From Metabacillus sediminilitoris (GTDB taxonomy: Bacteria > Bacillota > Bacilli > Bacillales > Bacillaceae): 64,000 bases of DNA. Below are positions 25,543 through 34,830 of this stretch, in pieces; within the stretch, counting starts at the first letter, position 1; each line of letters begins with the position of its first letter. A program made the translations under genes and the position numbers. The stretch spans positions 4,879,501-4,943,500 of the forward strand of contig NZ_CP046266.1 of assembly GCF_009720625.1 (NCBI RefSeq). The letters run 5' to 3'. Under the pieces are notes generated by a model, which saw nothing but the letters and a program-made list of their open reading frames with translations, ran no database searches and was not told where the DNA came from.

Positions 25543-25953
25543 ATGGAAAATATCATTAAGATCACTTATAAAAAAGACGCAATCATTAAAGCAGAGGAAC
25601 TATCGATCCTATTCAAATCGTCAGGTATTAAAAGACCTGTTAATGATTTAGACAGATTACAACGAATGATAGAAAATGCTGACGTTCTCATCACAGCTTG
25701 GGACAATGGCAAACTCGTTGGGATTGCCAGAGCGATTACAGATTATAGTTATTGTTGTTATTTATCAGATTTAGCTGTAAATAAAGAGTATCAAAGTAAA
25801 GGTATAGGCAAAGAACTTGTACGATTAGTTCAAGAACATATCGGTGAAGAAGCTTCGTTAATTCTTTTAGCTTCACCTATTGCAATGGAATACTATCCTA
25901 AAATTGGCTTTGAAGCAATAGACAATGGTTTTATCATTTCTAGAAAGAGGTAG
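25543..25953 (+). CDS. GNAT-family N-acetyltransferase
   Basis: The 136-residue protein has the acetyl-CoA-binding motif A: YLSDLAVNKEYQSKGIGKEL near residue 70, where the Q/R-x-x-G-x-G/A pattern is QSKGIG. Motif B (AMEYYPKIGFEAID) follows. It would transfer acetyl groups from acetyl-CoA to an amine of an unknown substrate. The ATG at 25543 follows GGGGGAG by five bases, preferred over an upstream in-frame start without such a site. It stands alone and is followed by a terminator. Confidence 0.88.
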   Translation: MENIIKITYKKDAIIKAEELSILFKSSGIKRPVNDLDRLQRMIENADVLITAWDNGKLVGIARAITDYSYCCYLSDLAVNKEYQSKGIGKELVRLVQEHIGEEASLILLASPIAMEYYPKIGFEAIDNGFIISRKR

Positions 25954-26021
25954 TAGCTTGTTTTGTTACGGTTGCATTTATTCAATAACAGTATTTATCA
26001 AAATTTTTCACTATATATGAA

Positions 26022-26057
26022 TAAACCGTGAAGTATATATTCATACTTCACGGTTTA
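26022..26057 (+). terminator. Intrinsic terminator after GNAT gene
   Basis: AAACCGTGAAGTAT pairs with ATACTTCACGGTTT around a six-base loop. Confidence 0.85.
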
Positions 26058-26162
26058 TAATATCATTTGAGTAGTATTCTTTCATTCAAGTAACGAGTAT
26101 TATCCTATGAAACTTGCGACCCAGTCAAAGAAATAACCACTATAATTCTGGAATTAAATAAA

Positions 26163-26207
26163 AAAAGGCTAAGAAAAGCATTTAAAGTCCGTGCCATTCT
26201 TAGCCTT
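26163..26207 (-). terminator. Intrinsic terminator after uppP
   Basis: AAGGCTAAGAA pairs with TTCTTAGCCTT; leftward it is followed by TTTTTT. Confidence 0.85.
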
Positions 26208-26214
26208 CTATTAT

Positions 26215-27048
26215 TTAAAAATAAACAATGTAGATAACAACCACTAATAAAATACGGTAAATCGCAAATGGTACGAGCTTTATTTTATTAATCAGCTTCA
26301 AGAAAAAGCGGATTGATAATAATGCAAATACAAACGCGCTAATAAAACCGGCGATGAAAAATGGCATCGCATCAAGTGTGAAGTACTCCCAGTTTTTCAA
26401 TAAGGAGATAAAACTGGCACCTGCCATAATAGGAACTGCCATAATAAACGTAAAATCCGATGCAGTACGGTGACTCATCCCTACTAAAACACCACCGGAA
26501 ATCGTTGATCCTGATCTTGAAAATCCAGGCCATAATGATAGACATTGGATAAGTCCAACTGTAAATGCTTGTTTATACGTAATTTGGTCAACGGTTTCTG
26601 TCTTAGGTTGTTTAGGACCAAAAACATCTGCAATAATCATCAAAATGGCACCAACCACTAATCCAATCAATACAGTCTCAATAGAAAATAAATGTTCATC
26701 AATATAATCTTCGAAAAGCACGCCAAGTATACCGGCAGGAATTAATCCAACGATTACTTGTGATAACTTAAGGCGATTATTAGTAGCAGAAACTGATTTT
26801 TTGTTCAGTCTGCCTAAGCCTAGTAAATCGATAAATCGATTCCTAAAAACAACGACAACAGCTAAAATGGAACCAAGCTGGATGACAATTTTAAATGTGT
26901 TTGCTACATATTTGCCCAAAAACTCTTCTGATTGCAGCCACACATCATCAACAATAATCATGTGACCTGTTGATGATACTGGTGCGAATTCTGTTAATCC
27001 TTCTACCAGTCCTAAAATAATTGCTTTTATAAGCATTAGAAAATCCAT
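26215..27048 (-). CDS. uppP: Undecaprenyl-diphosphatase UppP (BacA)
   Basis: The 277-residue membrane enzyme has the two BacA signatures: EGLTEFAPVSSTGHM near residues 17-30 with catalytic Glu and Ser/His, and PGFSRSGSTISGG near residue 174 with the active-site Arg. It removes phosphate from undecaprenyl pyrophosphate so that the lipid carrier can be reused for cell-wall synthesis, and extra dosage gives bacitracin resistance. It follows a dedA-family gene by two bases and lies downstream of a BceAB-like transporter, forming an envelope-protection cluster. Confidence 0.95.
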   Translation of the reverse strand: MDFLMLIKAIILGLVEGLTEFAPVSSTGHMIIVDDVWLQSEEFLGKYVANTFKIVIQLGSILAVVVVFRNRFIDLLGLGRLNKKSVSATNNRLKLSQVIVGLIPAGILGVLFEDYIDEHLFSIETVLIGLVVGAILMIIADVFGPKQPKTETVDQITYKQAFTVGLIQCLSLWPGFSRSGSTISGGVLVGMSHRTASDFTFIMAVPIMAGASFISLLKNWEYFTLDAMPFFIAGFISAFVFALLSIRFFLKLINKIKLVPFAIYRILLVVVIYIVYF

Positions 27049-27050
27049 TT

Positions 27051-27668
27051 TTATTCTCCCTTATTCATCATTCTTTTTTTAATAAAAAATACGACGGCTG
27101 CAACACCTACTAATGCAATCACCGCATAGATGATATTTGAATAAATATCCATGAATTGTACAATTTCTTCCCATGATTCACCGAATTTCGCCCCCACCGA
27201 AACAAGGATGATATTCCATACTAATGTACCAATTGTTGTAAACAGAAGAAACAGCCAAAAGTTCAAACGTGACATCCCTGCCGGAATGGAGATAAGACTT
27301 CTGATCAATGGAATGATTCTACAAACAAGGACTGTCCAGTAACCATATTTATCGAACCAATGATCTGCTCGATGAATATCTTTTTTCTTCACACGAAGGA
27401 TATGCCCCCAGCGATCAACTATTTTCTCAAGTCTTTCTACATCAAGAAGATTACCAATCTTATATAAGATCACCGCTCCTACTAGTGAACCAGCGGTAGC
27501 TGACAGGATGACACCAGGGATGGTTAACTCTGTAAAATTCGTTGACATTCCCCCGAATGTAAGTATAACTTCTGATGGGATCGGTGGGAATACATTTTCC
27601 AAGGCAATTAGTAAAAATACCCCCCAATATCCAAATTGTTCAATACTATTTGTAATCCAGTTTTCCAT
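27051..27668 (-). CDS. DedA-family membrane protein
   Basis: The 205-residue protein has about five helices. It shows ENVFPPIPSEVILTFGG near residues 24-40 and RIIPLIRSLISIPAGMSR near residues 117-134, the conserved acidic and arginine motifs of the family. Some members (UptA) return undecaprenyl phosphate across the membrane. Its position next to uppP and the BceAB-like genes fits such a lipid-carrier role, which is inferred. It begins 22 bp after the permease gene, so cotranscription is likely. Confidence 0.9.
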   Translation of the reverse strand: MENWITNSIEQFGYWGVFLLIALENVFPPIPSEVILTFGGMSTNFTELTIPGVILSATAGSLVGAVILYKIGNLLDVERLEKIVDRWGHILRVKKKDIHRADHWFDKYGYWTVLVCRIIPLIRSLISIPAGMSRLNFWLFLLFTTIGTLVWNIILVSVGAKFGESWEEIVQFMDIYSNIIYAVIALVGVAAVVFFIKKRMMNKGE

Positions 27669-27690
27669 ATTAACCTCCCATAGAAATTGA

Positions 27691-29601
27691 TTAAATCAAT
27701 GACTTCCTTAATTTTCTTAGATACATTTTTCTAATAAAGTAAAAATAGAGCAGTTGTGCAAGAAAGAAACATATGAGAACTCCTATTGTTTTACCTGCAA
27801 TTGATACAGTAAAATAACTTTGCAAAGCAATAAACGCAAAAATGCTGTGGACAATCGCCACAATAATTGGTACAAAAAATAGCAGCAGAAGTTGCTGTGT
27901 AACAATTTTCGTTAACTCTTGATCTGTTAACCCTACCCTCATGATCGTTAAATATTGGCGGACATCATACTCTAAATCCGCATAAAGTCTAAAATATAAG
28001 AAGCTTCCAGCCGCAATGAAAAAAACTGCCCCAATTAATAAAGCAATAAATAACATCATACTGAACAAGCTCATTTGATAATTCAGAAGTGTTCCACTAA
28101 CAGTCATTGCATATGCTTGATCATCTGTATACATCACTCTGCCTTCATTTACGAGTTTCTCAAACATACCTGCTGTTTTCTTATAATCATTCATAAAAAA
28201 ACCAGTAAACTGCTCTTTCTTTTCATTTATTGCAAGCTTTTCAAAAAGCTCATCATTTACGACAATCCCTTCATCTTCAACAAGCTCTCTTGGAATCGCC
28301 ACATGCTTTGTGTAATCATTTCTAGTAACCTCTATTCTGCTTTGTCCCAATGTATAGTTTACCAGATTATCGTCATTTTCAAATCGATGTGTTGTCATTC
28401 CCAAAACTTCATCATATGAAGGCATCTTTTCATCAAACTCAAAACCTGCCGACATAGCGGTTTTTTTATAGTCTGAAAAAGAAATAACAGGAAGCTTGGC
28501 AGGTAAATACCATTCATTTGTTGAAGCCACATCTATATAAAGGATCGGAAACTGATAAGTTGTATACTCAATCCTATTTTTCTTTAGTTCTTTCTTAATT
28601 TGCTGCAGATGTTGTTCGTGAATCGATTGTTCATTTTTTGCAACATAACTAATCGCTGCAGGATAATCGACTTCAAATTGTTTGTTAATCACATTCATCG
28701 ATGCAAGGGTCCCGACAGCACAAAAAGCAACAGTTGATACGATTGTTACCATAAAAAACATTCTAGCATTGTCTCTAAGTCGATAAGCTAAATTTGAAAT
28801 GGTCAACATATTTGTTTTTTTCCGGAATAGCTGTTTATTTTTCTGTAATAATTTGATGATAAAAACGGATAATTGTGTGTAGAAAAAGTACGTTCCGATA
28901 ATTGTCATTGCAATAACAGGCAGCATTCGAAATAATAAATTTTGCATTGTCGTCGTAGCTGATAAATAATAACTTGTGAGCAGTAAGACAGCTGCGATTC
29001 CTGATAAAACTGGAGATGCTTTCGGTTCTTTTTTTGGCTTTTGTCCTGCCTGAAATAAATCAATTAATTTATTGGTACGAACGAGAAAAGTTGTAAATAA
29101 AGAAATAAAAAGAAAGAGCAGCAAGAATGCACCAACCGTTAAACTTAATGCTTGAAAAGAAAAATGGAATGGTAGGGTCTCTATTTTCAAAATGGCTGAA
29201 CCAAGCATTAAAAATAATTTCCCTGTTATCACTCCTGAACAGATGCCTACTAGAATTGCCCCTATCCCAATAAGCATATTCTCTAAAAAAACGAGTAAAT
29301 TCAGCTGTCTCTTTGTCATACCGTGCATCATTAATATCCCAAATTCACGCTTTCGTGACTTCAAGAATGTCCCAACTGAGTAGATCACAAAAAAGAAGGA
29401 AAAAAAGTACATAATGATTTCAGCCGCGATCATTAACTGAACGGCAGCCGAATTTGTAACTCCCTTTTGGATTCCTGGATGAAAAATAAAAAGAGCATAA
29501 ACAAAAAAGATCATCACAGAAAATGCACTACTTAAAAAATAAGCGGCATAAGTACGTTTGTTTCTCATTACATTTCTATAAGCGAATTGTCGAAAGGTCA
29601 T
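27691..29601 (-). CDS. BceB-type FtsX-like ABC permease
   Basis: The 636-residue permease starts MTFRQFAYRNVMRNKRTYAA, the standard BceB opening. It has about ten helices with a large extracellular domain (roughly residues 280-490) between helices 7 and 8 that in BceB-type proteins recognises peptide-lipid complexes. I placed the start at ATG 29599-29601 with GGGAGGAG upstream; it overlaps the ATPase gene by 26 bp. The complex frees undecaprenyl pyrophosphate or lipid II from antimicrobial peptides and signals to the BceS-like kinase. Confidence 0.92.
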   Translation of the reverse strand: MTFRQFAYRNVMRNKRTYAAYFLSSAFSVMIFFVYALFIFHPGIQKGVTNSAAVQLMIAAEIIMYFFSFFFVIYSVGTFLKSRKREFGILMMHGMTKRQLNLLVFLENMLIGIGAILVGICSGVITGKLFLMLGSAILKIETLPFHFSFQALSLTVGAFLLLFLFISLFTTFLVRTNKLIDLFQAGQKPKKEPKASPVLSGIAAVLLLTSYYLSATTTMQNLLFRMLPVIAMTIIGTYFFYTQLSVFIIKLLQKNKQLFRKKTNMLTISNLAYRLRDNARMFFMVTIVSTVAFCAVGTLASMNVINKQFEVDYPAAISYVAKNEQSIHEQHLQQIKKELKKNRIEYTTYQFPILYIDVASTNEWYLPAKLPVISFSDYKKTAMSAGFEFDEKMPSYDEVLGMTTHRFENDDNLVNYTLGQSRIEVTRNDYTKHVAIPRELVEDEGIVVNDELFEKLAINEKKEQFTGFFMNDYKKTAGMFEKLVNEGRVMYTDDQAYAMTVSGTLLNYQMSLFSMMLFIALLIGAVFFIAAGSFLYFRLYADLEYDVRQYLTIMRVGLTDQELTKIVTQQLLLLFFVPIIVAIVHSIFAFIALQSYFTVSIAGKTIGVLICFFLAQLLYFYFIRKMYLRKLRKSLI

Positions 29602-30346
29602 GACTGTCTCCTCCCAACAATGAAAGCATATCGATAATTTTTTGGAAGAAAGTCTGTCGATTATCTCCACAAAAAATTTCATTGTAAAGCTTTCCGTCTT
29701 TTATAAAAATGACGCGATCACTGTAGCTCGCAGCGAGGGGATCATGTGTGACCATTAAAGTTGTTGCATGTTCTTCCTTATTAATAGCTGCCAGTGTTTT
29801 CATCACTTCTTTAGATGATTTCGAATCTAGATTACCAGTTGGTTCATCAGCTAGAATAAGGGATGGATTGTGAATAATTGCTCGAGCGATCGCAGTCCGC
29901 TGCATTTGTCCGCCCGAAATTTCATACGTTCTCTTTCCAAGAATTTGCTCAATCCCTAATTTTCCCGTTAGATGCTTAACCTTTCTGTTCATCTCTTCCA
30001 TTCTTACTCCATCTAACGTAAGCGGCAAGACAATATTTTCTTCAACAGTTAGTGTATCTAGTAAATTAAAATGTTGAAAGACAAAGCCTAGCTCCCGCCT
30101 TCGAAATAAAGCTGTTTCTCTTCGTTTTAAATGATGAGGATTTTTACCATTTATCAAAATATCACCAGATGTTGGTCTATCAATCGTTGCTATCATATTT
30201 AGCAAGGTCGTTTTCCCGCTCCCGGATGGGCCCATAATGCCAACAAACTCTCCTTTGGCGATTGAAAAATGAATATTATCTAAAGCTTTTTGAGCAATCC
30301 TTCCTTCATATACCTTCGTTAGATGATTGACATGTAATACCGACAT
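29576..30346 (-). CDS. BceA-type ABC transporter ATP-binding protein
   Basis: This 256-residue ATPase of the MacB/LolD/BceA group has Walker A GPSGSGKTTLL near residue 39, Q-loop FQHFNLLDTLTVEENI, signature ISGGQMQR, Walker B LILADEPTGNLDS and the His switch VTHDP. The start is ATG 30344-30346 with AAGGAG eight bases upstream; a GTG three codons earlier lies inside that site. A Bce-type operator precedes it, indicating control by the neighbouring response regulator. Confidence 0.92.
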   Translation of the reverse strand: MSVLHVNHLTKVYEGRIAQKALDNIHFSIAKGEFVGIMGPSGSGKTTLLNMIATIDRPTSGDILINGKNPHHLKRRETALFRRRELGFVFQHFNLLDTLTVEENIVLPLTLDGVRMEEMNRKVKHLTGKLGIEQILGKRTYEISGGQMQRTAIARAIIHNPSLILADEPTGNLDSKSSKEVMKTLAAINKEEHATTLMVTHDPLAASYSDRVIFIKDGKLYNEIFCGDNRQTFFQKIIDMLSLLGGDSHDLSTIRL

Positions 30347-30375
30347 TTCTTTCACTCCTTGTTCATTCTAATACA

Positions 30376-30381
30376 ATCATA
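30376..30381 (-). promoter_or_regulatory. Probable -10 box for the BceAB-like operon
   Basis: TATGAT in leftward sense. No good -35 box is seen at 16-18 bp, as expected for a promoter that needs an activator. Confidence 0.35.
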
Positions 30382-30422
30382 ACTAGAATGAAATAACTCT
30401 TCCATGTCGTTAAATTACAGTT

Positions 30423-30442
30423 AGCTTACATTTTTGTAAGCT
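30423..30442. promoter_or_regulatory. Bce-type response-regulator operator
   Basis: A 20-bp perfect palindrome with arms AGCTTACA and TGTAAGCT around TTTT. It contains TTACA-N4-TGTAA, the pattern bound by BceR-like regulators (TnACA-N4-TGTAA). It lies about 80 bp before the ATPase start. A further half-site GTGTAAGC occurs at 30451. Confidence 0.65.
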
Positions 30443-30546
30443 ACGAAAAGTGTAAGCGCCTTGATTTTCCTATGGCAAGTAAGAGCATGAAAAGGAAAGT
30501 CTGCTTTACCTTTCATACATGTGCTGCGTCCCATCGCTTTATCATG

Positions 30547-31521
30547 TTAAAAACTAATTCTTACCACCGTACCGGACTTACTATCAGATTCAATGTCGAC
30601 GTGATGACCAAGCTTTTCACAGATTTGCTTTACTAAATAAAGCCCCATTCCTGTTGATTCCTGAAATGCTCTTCCATTTTCTCCTGTAAAATATGGATCG
30701 AAAACACGTGGTAAATCACTTTTAGGGATTCCAATGCCTTCATCAATAACTTCTAAAACCGTTTTTGTTTCATCTTTTCTTCCACGAAAAACAATTTTCC
30801 GCCCTTTTTCAACTGTATACCTTACTGCATTCGTTATAAGCTGTGAAATCACAAACGAAAGCCATTTTTCATCTGATGTAATGGTTATCGAAGGATCTAT
30901 TGAAAGTTCAGGATAGACGCGATTACGGATAAAAAGGCGCTTTTGATTAGATGTTAATTCTCTTATTAAGCTATTTAAGTTAATCGTTTCCACATGAAAA
31001 TCTCTTTCAAAATGATCTAATCTTGAACTGAATAAAACCATTTCAAGTCCTTTTTTAAGTCGATCAAGCTCTACATCAATCGATTCAAAAAGGTCATCAT
31101 CTTCTATATCTTGAATACTTAAATGAATAACAGAGATCGGTGTTTTCATTTGATGGACCCATTGATTAATAAATTGAATGTGGTGGTCAAGTTTATGTTT
31201 GTATTTATGTAGTTCTTGTTGATAGTTTTGAATTTGTTGTCTTTGAAAGTGATGTAAACTCTCAGGCAGTGGTGCTGATTGAAGTTCAATCGATAAATCA
31301 TTCAGAGAAGAGATCGGGGTAGACAATCTTTTATAAAACGATTTGTTTGTCACGAATCGATAAAAAAGATACCCCGCAAAAATACATGTACTAAGAAAAC
31401 AAGCGTAAAGGATCGTTGTCTGATTTTTATAGCCATCGAGCCAGAAAATAAGAATCATAACGCCAAGTTGGACAAAATAAAAGAATGTTAAAGAGATATG
31501 ATCACGAATAAATAATTTCAA
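30547..31521 (-). CDS. BceS-type intramembrane-sensing histidine kinase
   Basis: The 324-residue kinase has two closely spaced N-terminal helices (about 10-28 and 36-55) and almost no external loop, the mark of intramembrane-sensing kinases that read their ABC transporter. The phospho-acceptor His lies in QWVHQMKTPISVIHL near residue 123. ATP-binding boxes DEGIGIPKSDLPRVFDPYF and GMGLYLVKQICEKLGH follow. It starts at TTG 31519-31521, overlapping the regulator stop codon. It works with the regulator and the BceAB-like transporter. Confidence 0.93.
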   Translation of the reverse strand: MKLFIRDHISLTFFYFVQLGVMILIFWLDGYKNQTTILYACFLSTCIFAGYLFYRFVTNKSFYKRLSTPISSLNDLSIELQSAPLPESLHHFQRQQIQNYQQELHKYKHKLDHHIQFINQWVHQMKTPISVIHLSIQDIEDDDLFESIDVELDRLKKGLEMVLFSSRLDHFERDFHVETINLNSLIRELTSNQKRLFIRNRVYPELSIDPSITITSDEKWLSFVISQLITNAVRYTVEKGRKIVFRGRKDETKTVLEVIDEGIGIPKSDLPRVFDPYFTGENGRAFQESTGMGLYLVKQICEKLGHHVDIESDSKSGTVVRISF

Positions 31522-32219
31522 TCTTCATTTCCCCAATTCGTTTTAAGTTGATACCCTTTTCCCCGCACAGTTTGCAGGGCATCTTGAATGTGGTGTTGTG
31601 CTAACTTCTTTCGCACTCTTGTAATGTAAACATTTAACGTATTATCATCGACAAATACTTGATCATCCCAAATTTTCTCTAGCAGCCGTTCCCGACTGAC
31701 GACCCGATCTGCTTTTTTCATCAATTCTTCAAGAATTCTTGCTTCCGTATGACTCAATTCAACTTTCCTATTCCCTTGGCGCAATTCTAATCTTTCAACA
31801 TCAAGAACTAAATCATTTACCTTCAAAGTCCATCCATTTTGATTGGCTGCATATGAACCATATGCTCTCCGTAGTTGGCTCTTTATTTTCGCTAGCACAA
31901 TTTCATATTCAAAAGGCTTTGTTATGTAATCATCCGCACCGTTCTCAAGTGCCATAACTTGATCCATTTTCGCATCACGAGCTGAAACAAATAAGATCGG
32001 ACATGTTGATTTTTTTCTAATTTGCCTGCACCAGTAGTAGCCATCATATTTAGGAAGATTAACATCCAATAGGACAATATGTGGTTCAAACTGTTCAAAT
32101 TGTTCTAATACCGTACTAAAATCAGTTACCGCATTTATCTCATATTCGTATTTTGAAAGAAAGTCCTTTAATAGAGAAACAAGTTTTGCATCATCTTCTA
32201 CAATGAAAATTTTGAACAT
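31518..32219 (-). CDS. BceR-type OmpR-family response regulator
   Basis: The 233-residue regulator has a receiver domain with Asp52 in IVLLDVNLPKYDG, acidic VEDD near residue 8 and the Lys in YITKPFEYE. It ends in an OmpR winged helix (about 130-228, ELSHTEARILEELMK and VDDNTLNVYITRVRKKL). It would bind the palindrome at 30423-30442 and switch on the transporter genes when antimicrobial peptides attack lipid II cycle intermediates. AGGAG lies nine bases before the ATG. Confidence 0.93.
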   Translation of the reverse strand: MFKIFIVEDDAKLVSLLKDFLSKYEYEINAVTDFSTVLEQFEQFEPHIVLLDVNLPKYDGYYWCRQIRKKSTCPILFVSARDAKMDQVMALENGADDYITKPFEYEIVLAKIKSQLRRAYGSYAANQNGWTLKVNDLVLDVERLELRQGNRKVELSHTEARILEELMKKADRVVSRERLLEKIWDDQVFVDDNTLNVYITRVRKKLAQHHIQDALQTVRGKGYQLKTNWGNED

Positions 32220-32369
32220 GATAGGTATCTCCTCTTATATTTGTTTATTAGTATGTATTTTATTACCAACTGTAAGTATAACGTTCTAAGAAAAATAAAT
32301 CATTGGTAAAAACGATTTAGACGGCCTATCATATAAAAAGAATTTATCATTTTAGGTTAATATTATAAG

Positions 32370-32822
32370 TGAAAGTCCTTCATCATGCCGATGAAGGACT
32401 TTTTTTCTTTCATATTCTACCTTTTGGTCCTTCATCAAGCCGATGAAGGACTTTTCTTCTTTCATATTCTACCTTTTGGTCCTTCATCATGCTTATGAAG
32501 GACCTATTTTCTTTCATATTCTACCTTTTAGTCCTTCATCAAGCCGATGAAGGACTTTTCTTCTTTCATATTCTACCTTTTGGTCCTTCATCATGCTTAT
32601 GAAGGACTTTTTCTCTTTCATATTCTACCTTTTGGTCCTTCATCAAGCCGATGAAGGACTTTTCTTCTTTCATAATTCTACCTTTTGGTCCTTCATCATG
32701 CTTATGAAGGACTTTTCTTCTTTCATATTCTACCTTTTGGTCCTTCATCATGCTTATGAAGGACCTTTTTTCTTTCATTTTCTACCTTTTGGTCCTTCAT
32801 CATGCTTATGAAGGACTTTTAA
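32370..32822 (+). repeat. 52-bp tandem hairpin array 3 (nine units)
   Basis: CTTCAT cores begin at 32378, 32430, 32482, 32534, 32586, 32638, 32691, 32743 and 32795: 52 bp apart except one 53. A typical unit is GTCCTTCAT, a short loop CATGCTT or CAAGCCG, ATGAAGGAC, a T-run, then a CATATTCTACCTTTTG linker. Each is a nine-bp hairpin plus T-run on the + strand. The array ends where an IS3-type transposase remnant begins. The stretch 32220-32369 shows no gene. Confidence 0.96.
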
Positions 32823-32823
32823 G

Positions 32824-32981
32824 TTTAGAACACTTCAAGCAGGAACTAGCTAAATATATCGACTACTACAATCACAAACGAATTAAGGAAAAATTAAAAG
32901 GCATGAGCCCGGTACAATACCGGGTTCATGCCCAACAGGTTGCCTAATGAAATAACCGTGTCTAACTTTTAGAGGTCACTT
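32824..32981 (+). mobile_element. IS3-family (IS150-like) remnant, right end
   Basis: The last 41 codons of an IS3-family orfB transposase remain: FKQELAKYIDYYNHKRIKEK, then LKGMSPVQYRVHAQQVA, stop at 32945-32947. This is the C-terminal part of the rve domain that follows the catalytic Glu. After it comes TGTCTAACTTTTAGAGGTCA, a typical end of such elements. Everything upstream, about 1.2 kb, is missing; array 3 abuts the break. Confidence 0.85.
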
Positions 32982-33016
32982 CATGAAGGCGAGTTTTTCT
33001 TTTAAGAAATATATGA

Positions 33017-34198
33017 TTAGTACGCTAAGCTGAATAAACCGTTAATATGTGTTAAGTAACGAATATTACTTGCTTCTTTCATTAATGATGCTGGAAGTCC
33101 TTTAAGTGGAGTTTCATTTCCACCTACGATTGCAACACCATCTTTACGTCCTAAGCTTGCAAGTGTACCTGAGTTAATTGGTGAGAACTCTTCCATTGAT
33201 TTCTCATTAAAGAATGCAAATAGATTGTAACCAACAAGTTCACCCATTTGCCAAGCATTTTGCGCTGTAGGCGCATATGGACGTCCGCCGCCTGGAGGGA
33301 AGACAACTGCACTGTCACCAACGATAAATACATCATTATGTGAAGAAGATTGCAGATAACTATTAACAGTCGCACGGTTACGATCTACTGCAAGACCTGA
33401 TTCTCCAACCATTGGAAGGCCTTGTACTCCACCAGTCCAAACGAATGTATTTGCAACAATTTTACGGCCATCTTTTAATTCGATTTCATTACCTGCTACA
33501 TTTGTTACAGGCATACCTGTAATAAATTCAACGCCGCGTTTTTCAAGGCTTGTTGTTGCACGCTCAATTAAATGATCAGGTAAAACCGGAAGAATTTTTG
33601 GACCTGCCTCAACAAGCATGATTTTCAATTCTTTCGGATCTACGCCGTAACCTTTCGCTACTTTAGGCATATGATCAACAATTTCCCCAACTAATTCAAC
33701 GCCAGTTAAACCGCCGCCGCCGATAAGAATTGTTGCATCCGCTTCATTTTTCGTTTCTGCATATGCGCGAATACGATCTTCAATATGATTGTAAATCTTA
33801 TTTGCTTCCGCAACTGATTTTAATGTCATACTATTTTCTTCTAGTCCTGGGATACCAAAGTAAGCAGTCGTACTTCCTAAGCCAACAACAAGTGCATCAT
33901 ATGTTAAAGTTGACCCATCAGAAAGTTTTACTTCTTTGTTATCAACAGAGAAGGATGTCACTTCAGAAATTTTAAGATCAATATCTTTTCCTTTGAAAAG
34001 CTTTTCTAATGGCATAGAAATCGCTTTTTCACCAATAGTACCACCCGCAAGACGGTGTAATTCAGTAATAATTTGGTGTGTTGGGTATTTGTTTACCACA
34101 GTGATTTTTGCATCAGCTCTATTTAAATATTTACGAGCAGTAACAGCAGTTAAAAGTCCGCCATAACCTGCACCTAAAATGACGATATGTTTAGACAT
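33017..34198 (-). CDS. ndh: Type II NADH dehydrogenase Ndh
   Basis: The 393-residue flavoprotein has FAD-binding GAGYGGLLTA near residue 8, the NADH-binding GGGGLTGVELVGEI near residue 159 and the second FAD motif DVFIVGDSAV near residue 297. It is very close to B. subtilis Ndh (YjlD), including the C-terminus SNIRYLTHINGLFSLAY. It passes electrons from NADH to menaquinone without pumping protons. It follows yjlC by 38 bp, and a Rex-like operator lies upstream of the pair, so redox control by NADH is likely. Confidence 0.96.
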   Translation of the reverse strand: MSKHIVILGAGYGGLLTAVTARKYLNRADAKITVVNKYPTHQIITELHRLAGGTIGEKAISMPLEKLFKGKDIDLKISEVTSFSVDNKEVKLSDGSTLTYDALVVGLGSTTAYFGIPGLEENSMTLKSVAEANKIYNHIEDRIRAYAETKNEADATILIGGGGLTGVELVGEIVDHMPKVAKGYGVDPKELKIMLVEAGPKILPVLPDHLIERATTSLEKRGVEFITGMPVTNVAGNEIELKDGRKIVANTFVWTGGVQGLPMVGESGLAVDRNRATVNSYLQSSSHNDVFIVGDSAVVFPPGGGRPYAPTAQNAWQMGELVGYNLFAFFNEKSMEEFSPINSGTLASLGRKDGVAIVGGNETPLKGLPASLMKEASNIRYLTHINGLFSLAY

Positions 34199-34236
34199 TG
34201 ATTATCCTCCGTTCTTACTATTCAAATTGTTAAGTA

Positions 34237-34668
34237 TTATTTTGTACCACGTTCGTTAGAAATTTGTAAATAAGCATTTACAAAACGGAATAGCTTTTGT
34301 GCTTGTGGATCTTTTAACATTTTTAATAAACCGAATAAACCGATCACTTCGTTGCTTTCCTCTGCACGATCCTTCGCTTCAATAGCAGTAGCTGCTACAT
34401 TTTTAACAGAGTGTGTTACAGGCTCTAGAAGCTCTGTAATCGCTCCAACTGTATCATTTTTTAATACTTCATCTGTTGAAACAGATTGAACGAAATCATA
34501 AGACTTTGTTAAAACATTAACAAGTTCAGTCAATTTTGGAAGCTGTTCAACTAATGTAGTTAAAGACTCCTGAACCTCAGGTTTTAATAACTGATCAAGG
34601 AGTTCTTGATTAGCTGACAAGCTTTGTGAAACTTGTTCAGGTTTTGTTTGTGTATTTGTTTCTGACAT
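34237..34668 (-). CDS. yjlC: DUF1641 protein YjlC
   Basis: The 143-residue acidic helical protein contains the DUF1641 pattern (TELVNVLTKSYDFVQSVSTD, then IGLFGLLKMLKDPQAQKLFRF). It matches YjlC, the standard upstream partner of ndh in Bacillus. The ATG at 34666-34668 follows AAAGGAG by nine bases. A TTG two codons earlier is too close to that site. Its role is unknown; association with Ndh is inferred from the conserved operon. Confidence 0.9.
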   Translation of the reverse strand: MSETNTQTKPEQVSQSLSANQELLDQLLKPEVQESLTTLVEQLPKLTELVNVLTKSYDFVQSVSTDEVLKNDTVGAITELLEPVTHSVKNVAATAIEAKDRAEESNEVIGLFGLLKMLKDPQAQKLFRFVNAYLQISNERGTK

Positions 34669-34830
34669 ATCCAATTCTCCTTTACATATGTAATACTGAA
34701 TGATTAGTGGGATATAAAAAGCCGCTTTTTCTATTATAACTCAATTTGTTATCCTGGACTATTCGAATTTTTTTAAAATATTATCGGTTTATCTAAGAAA
34801 TCCTTTAAAATGCTTTAAAAATCACCATCT

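Noticed and set aside
32566..32811. Open frames of about 70 codons on both strands within array 3
   Set aside because: They arise only because the repeat lacks stops in some frames; they encode periodic peptides and have no ribosome binding site.
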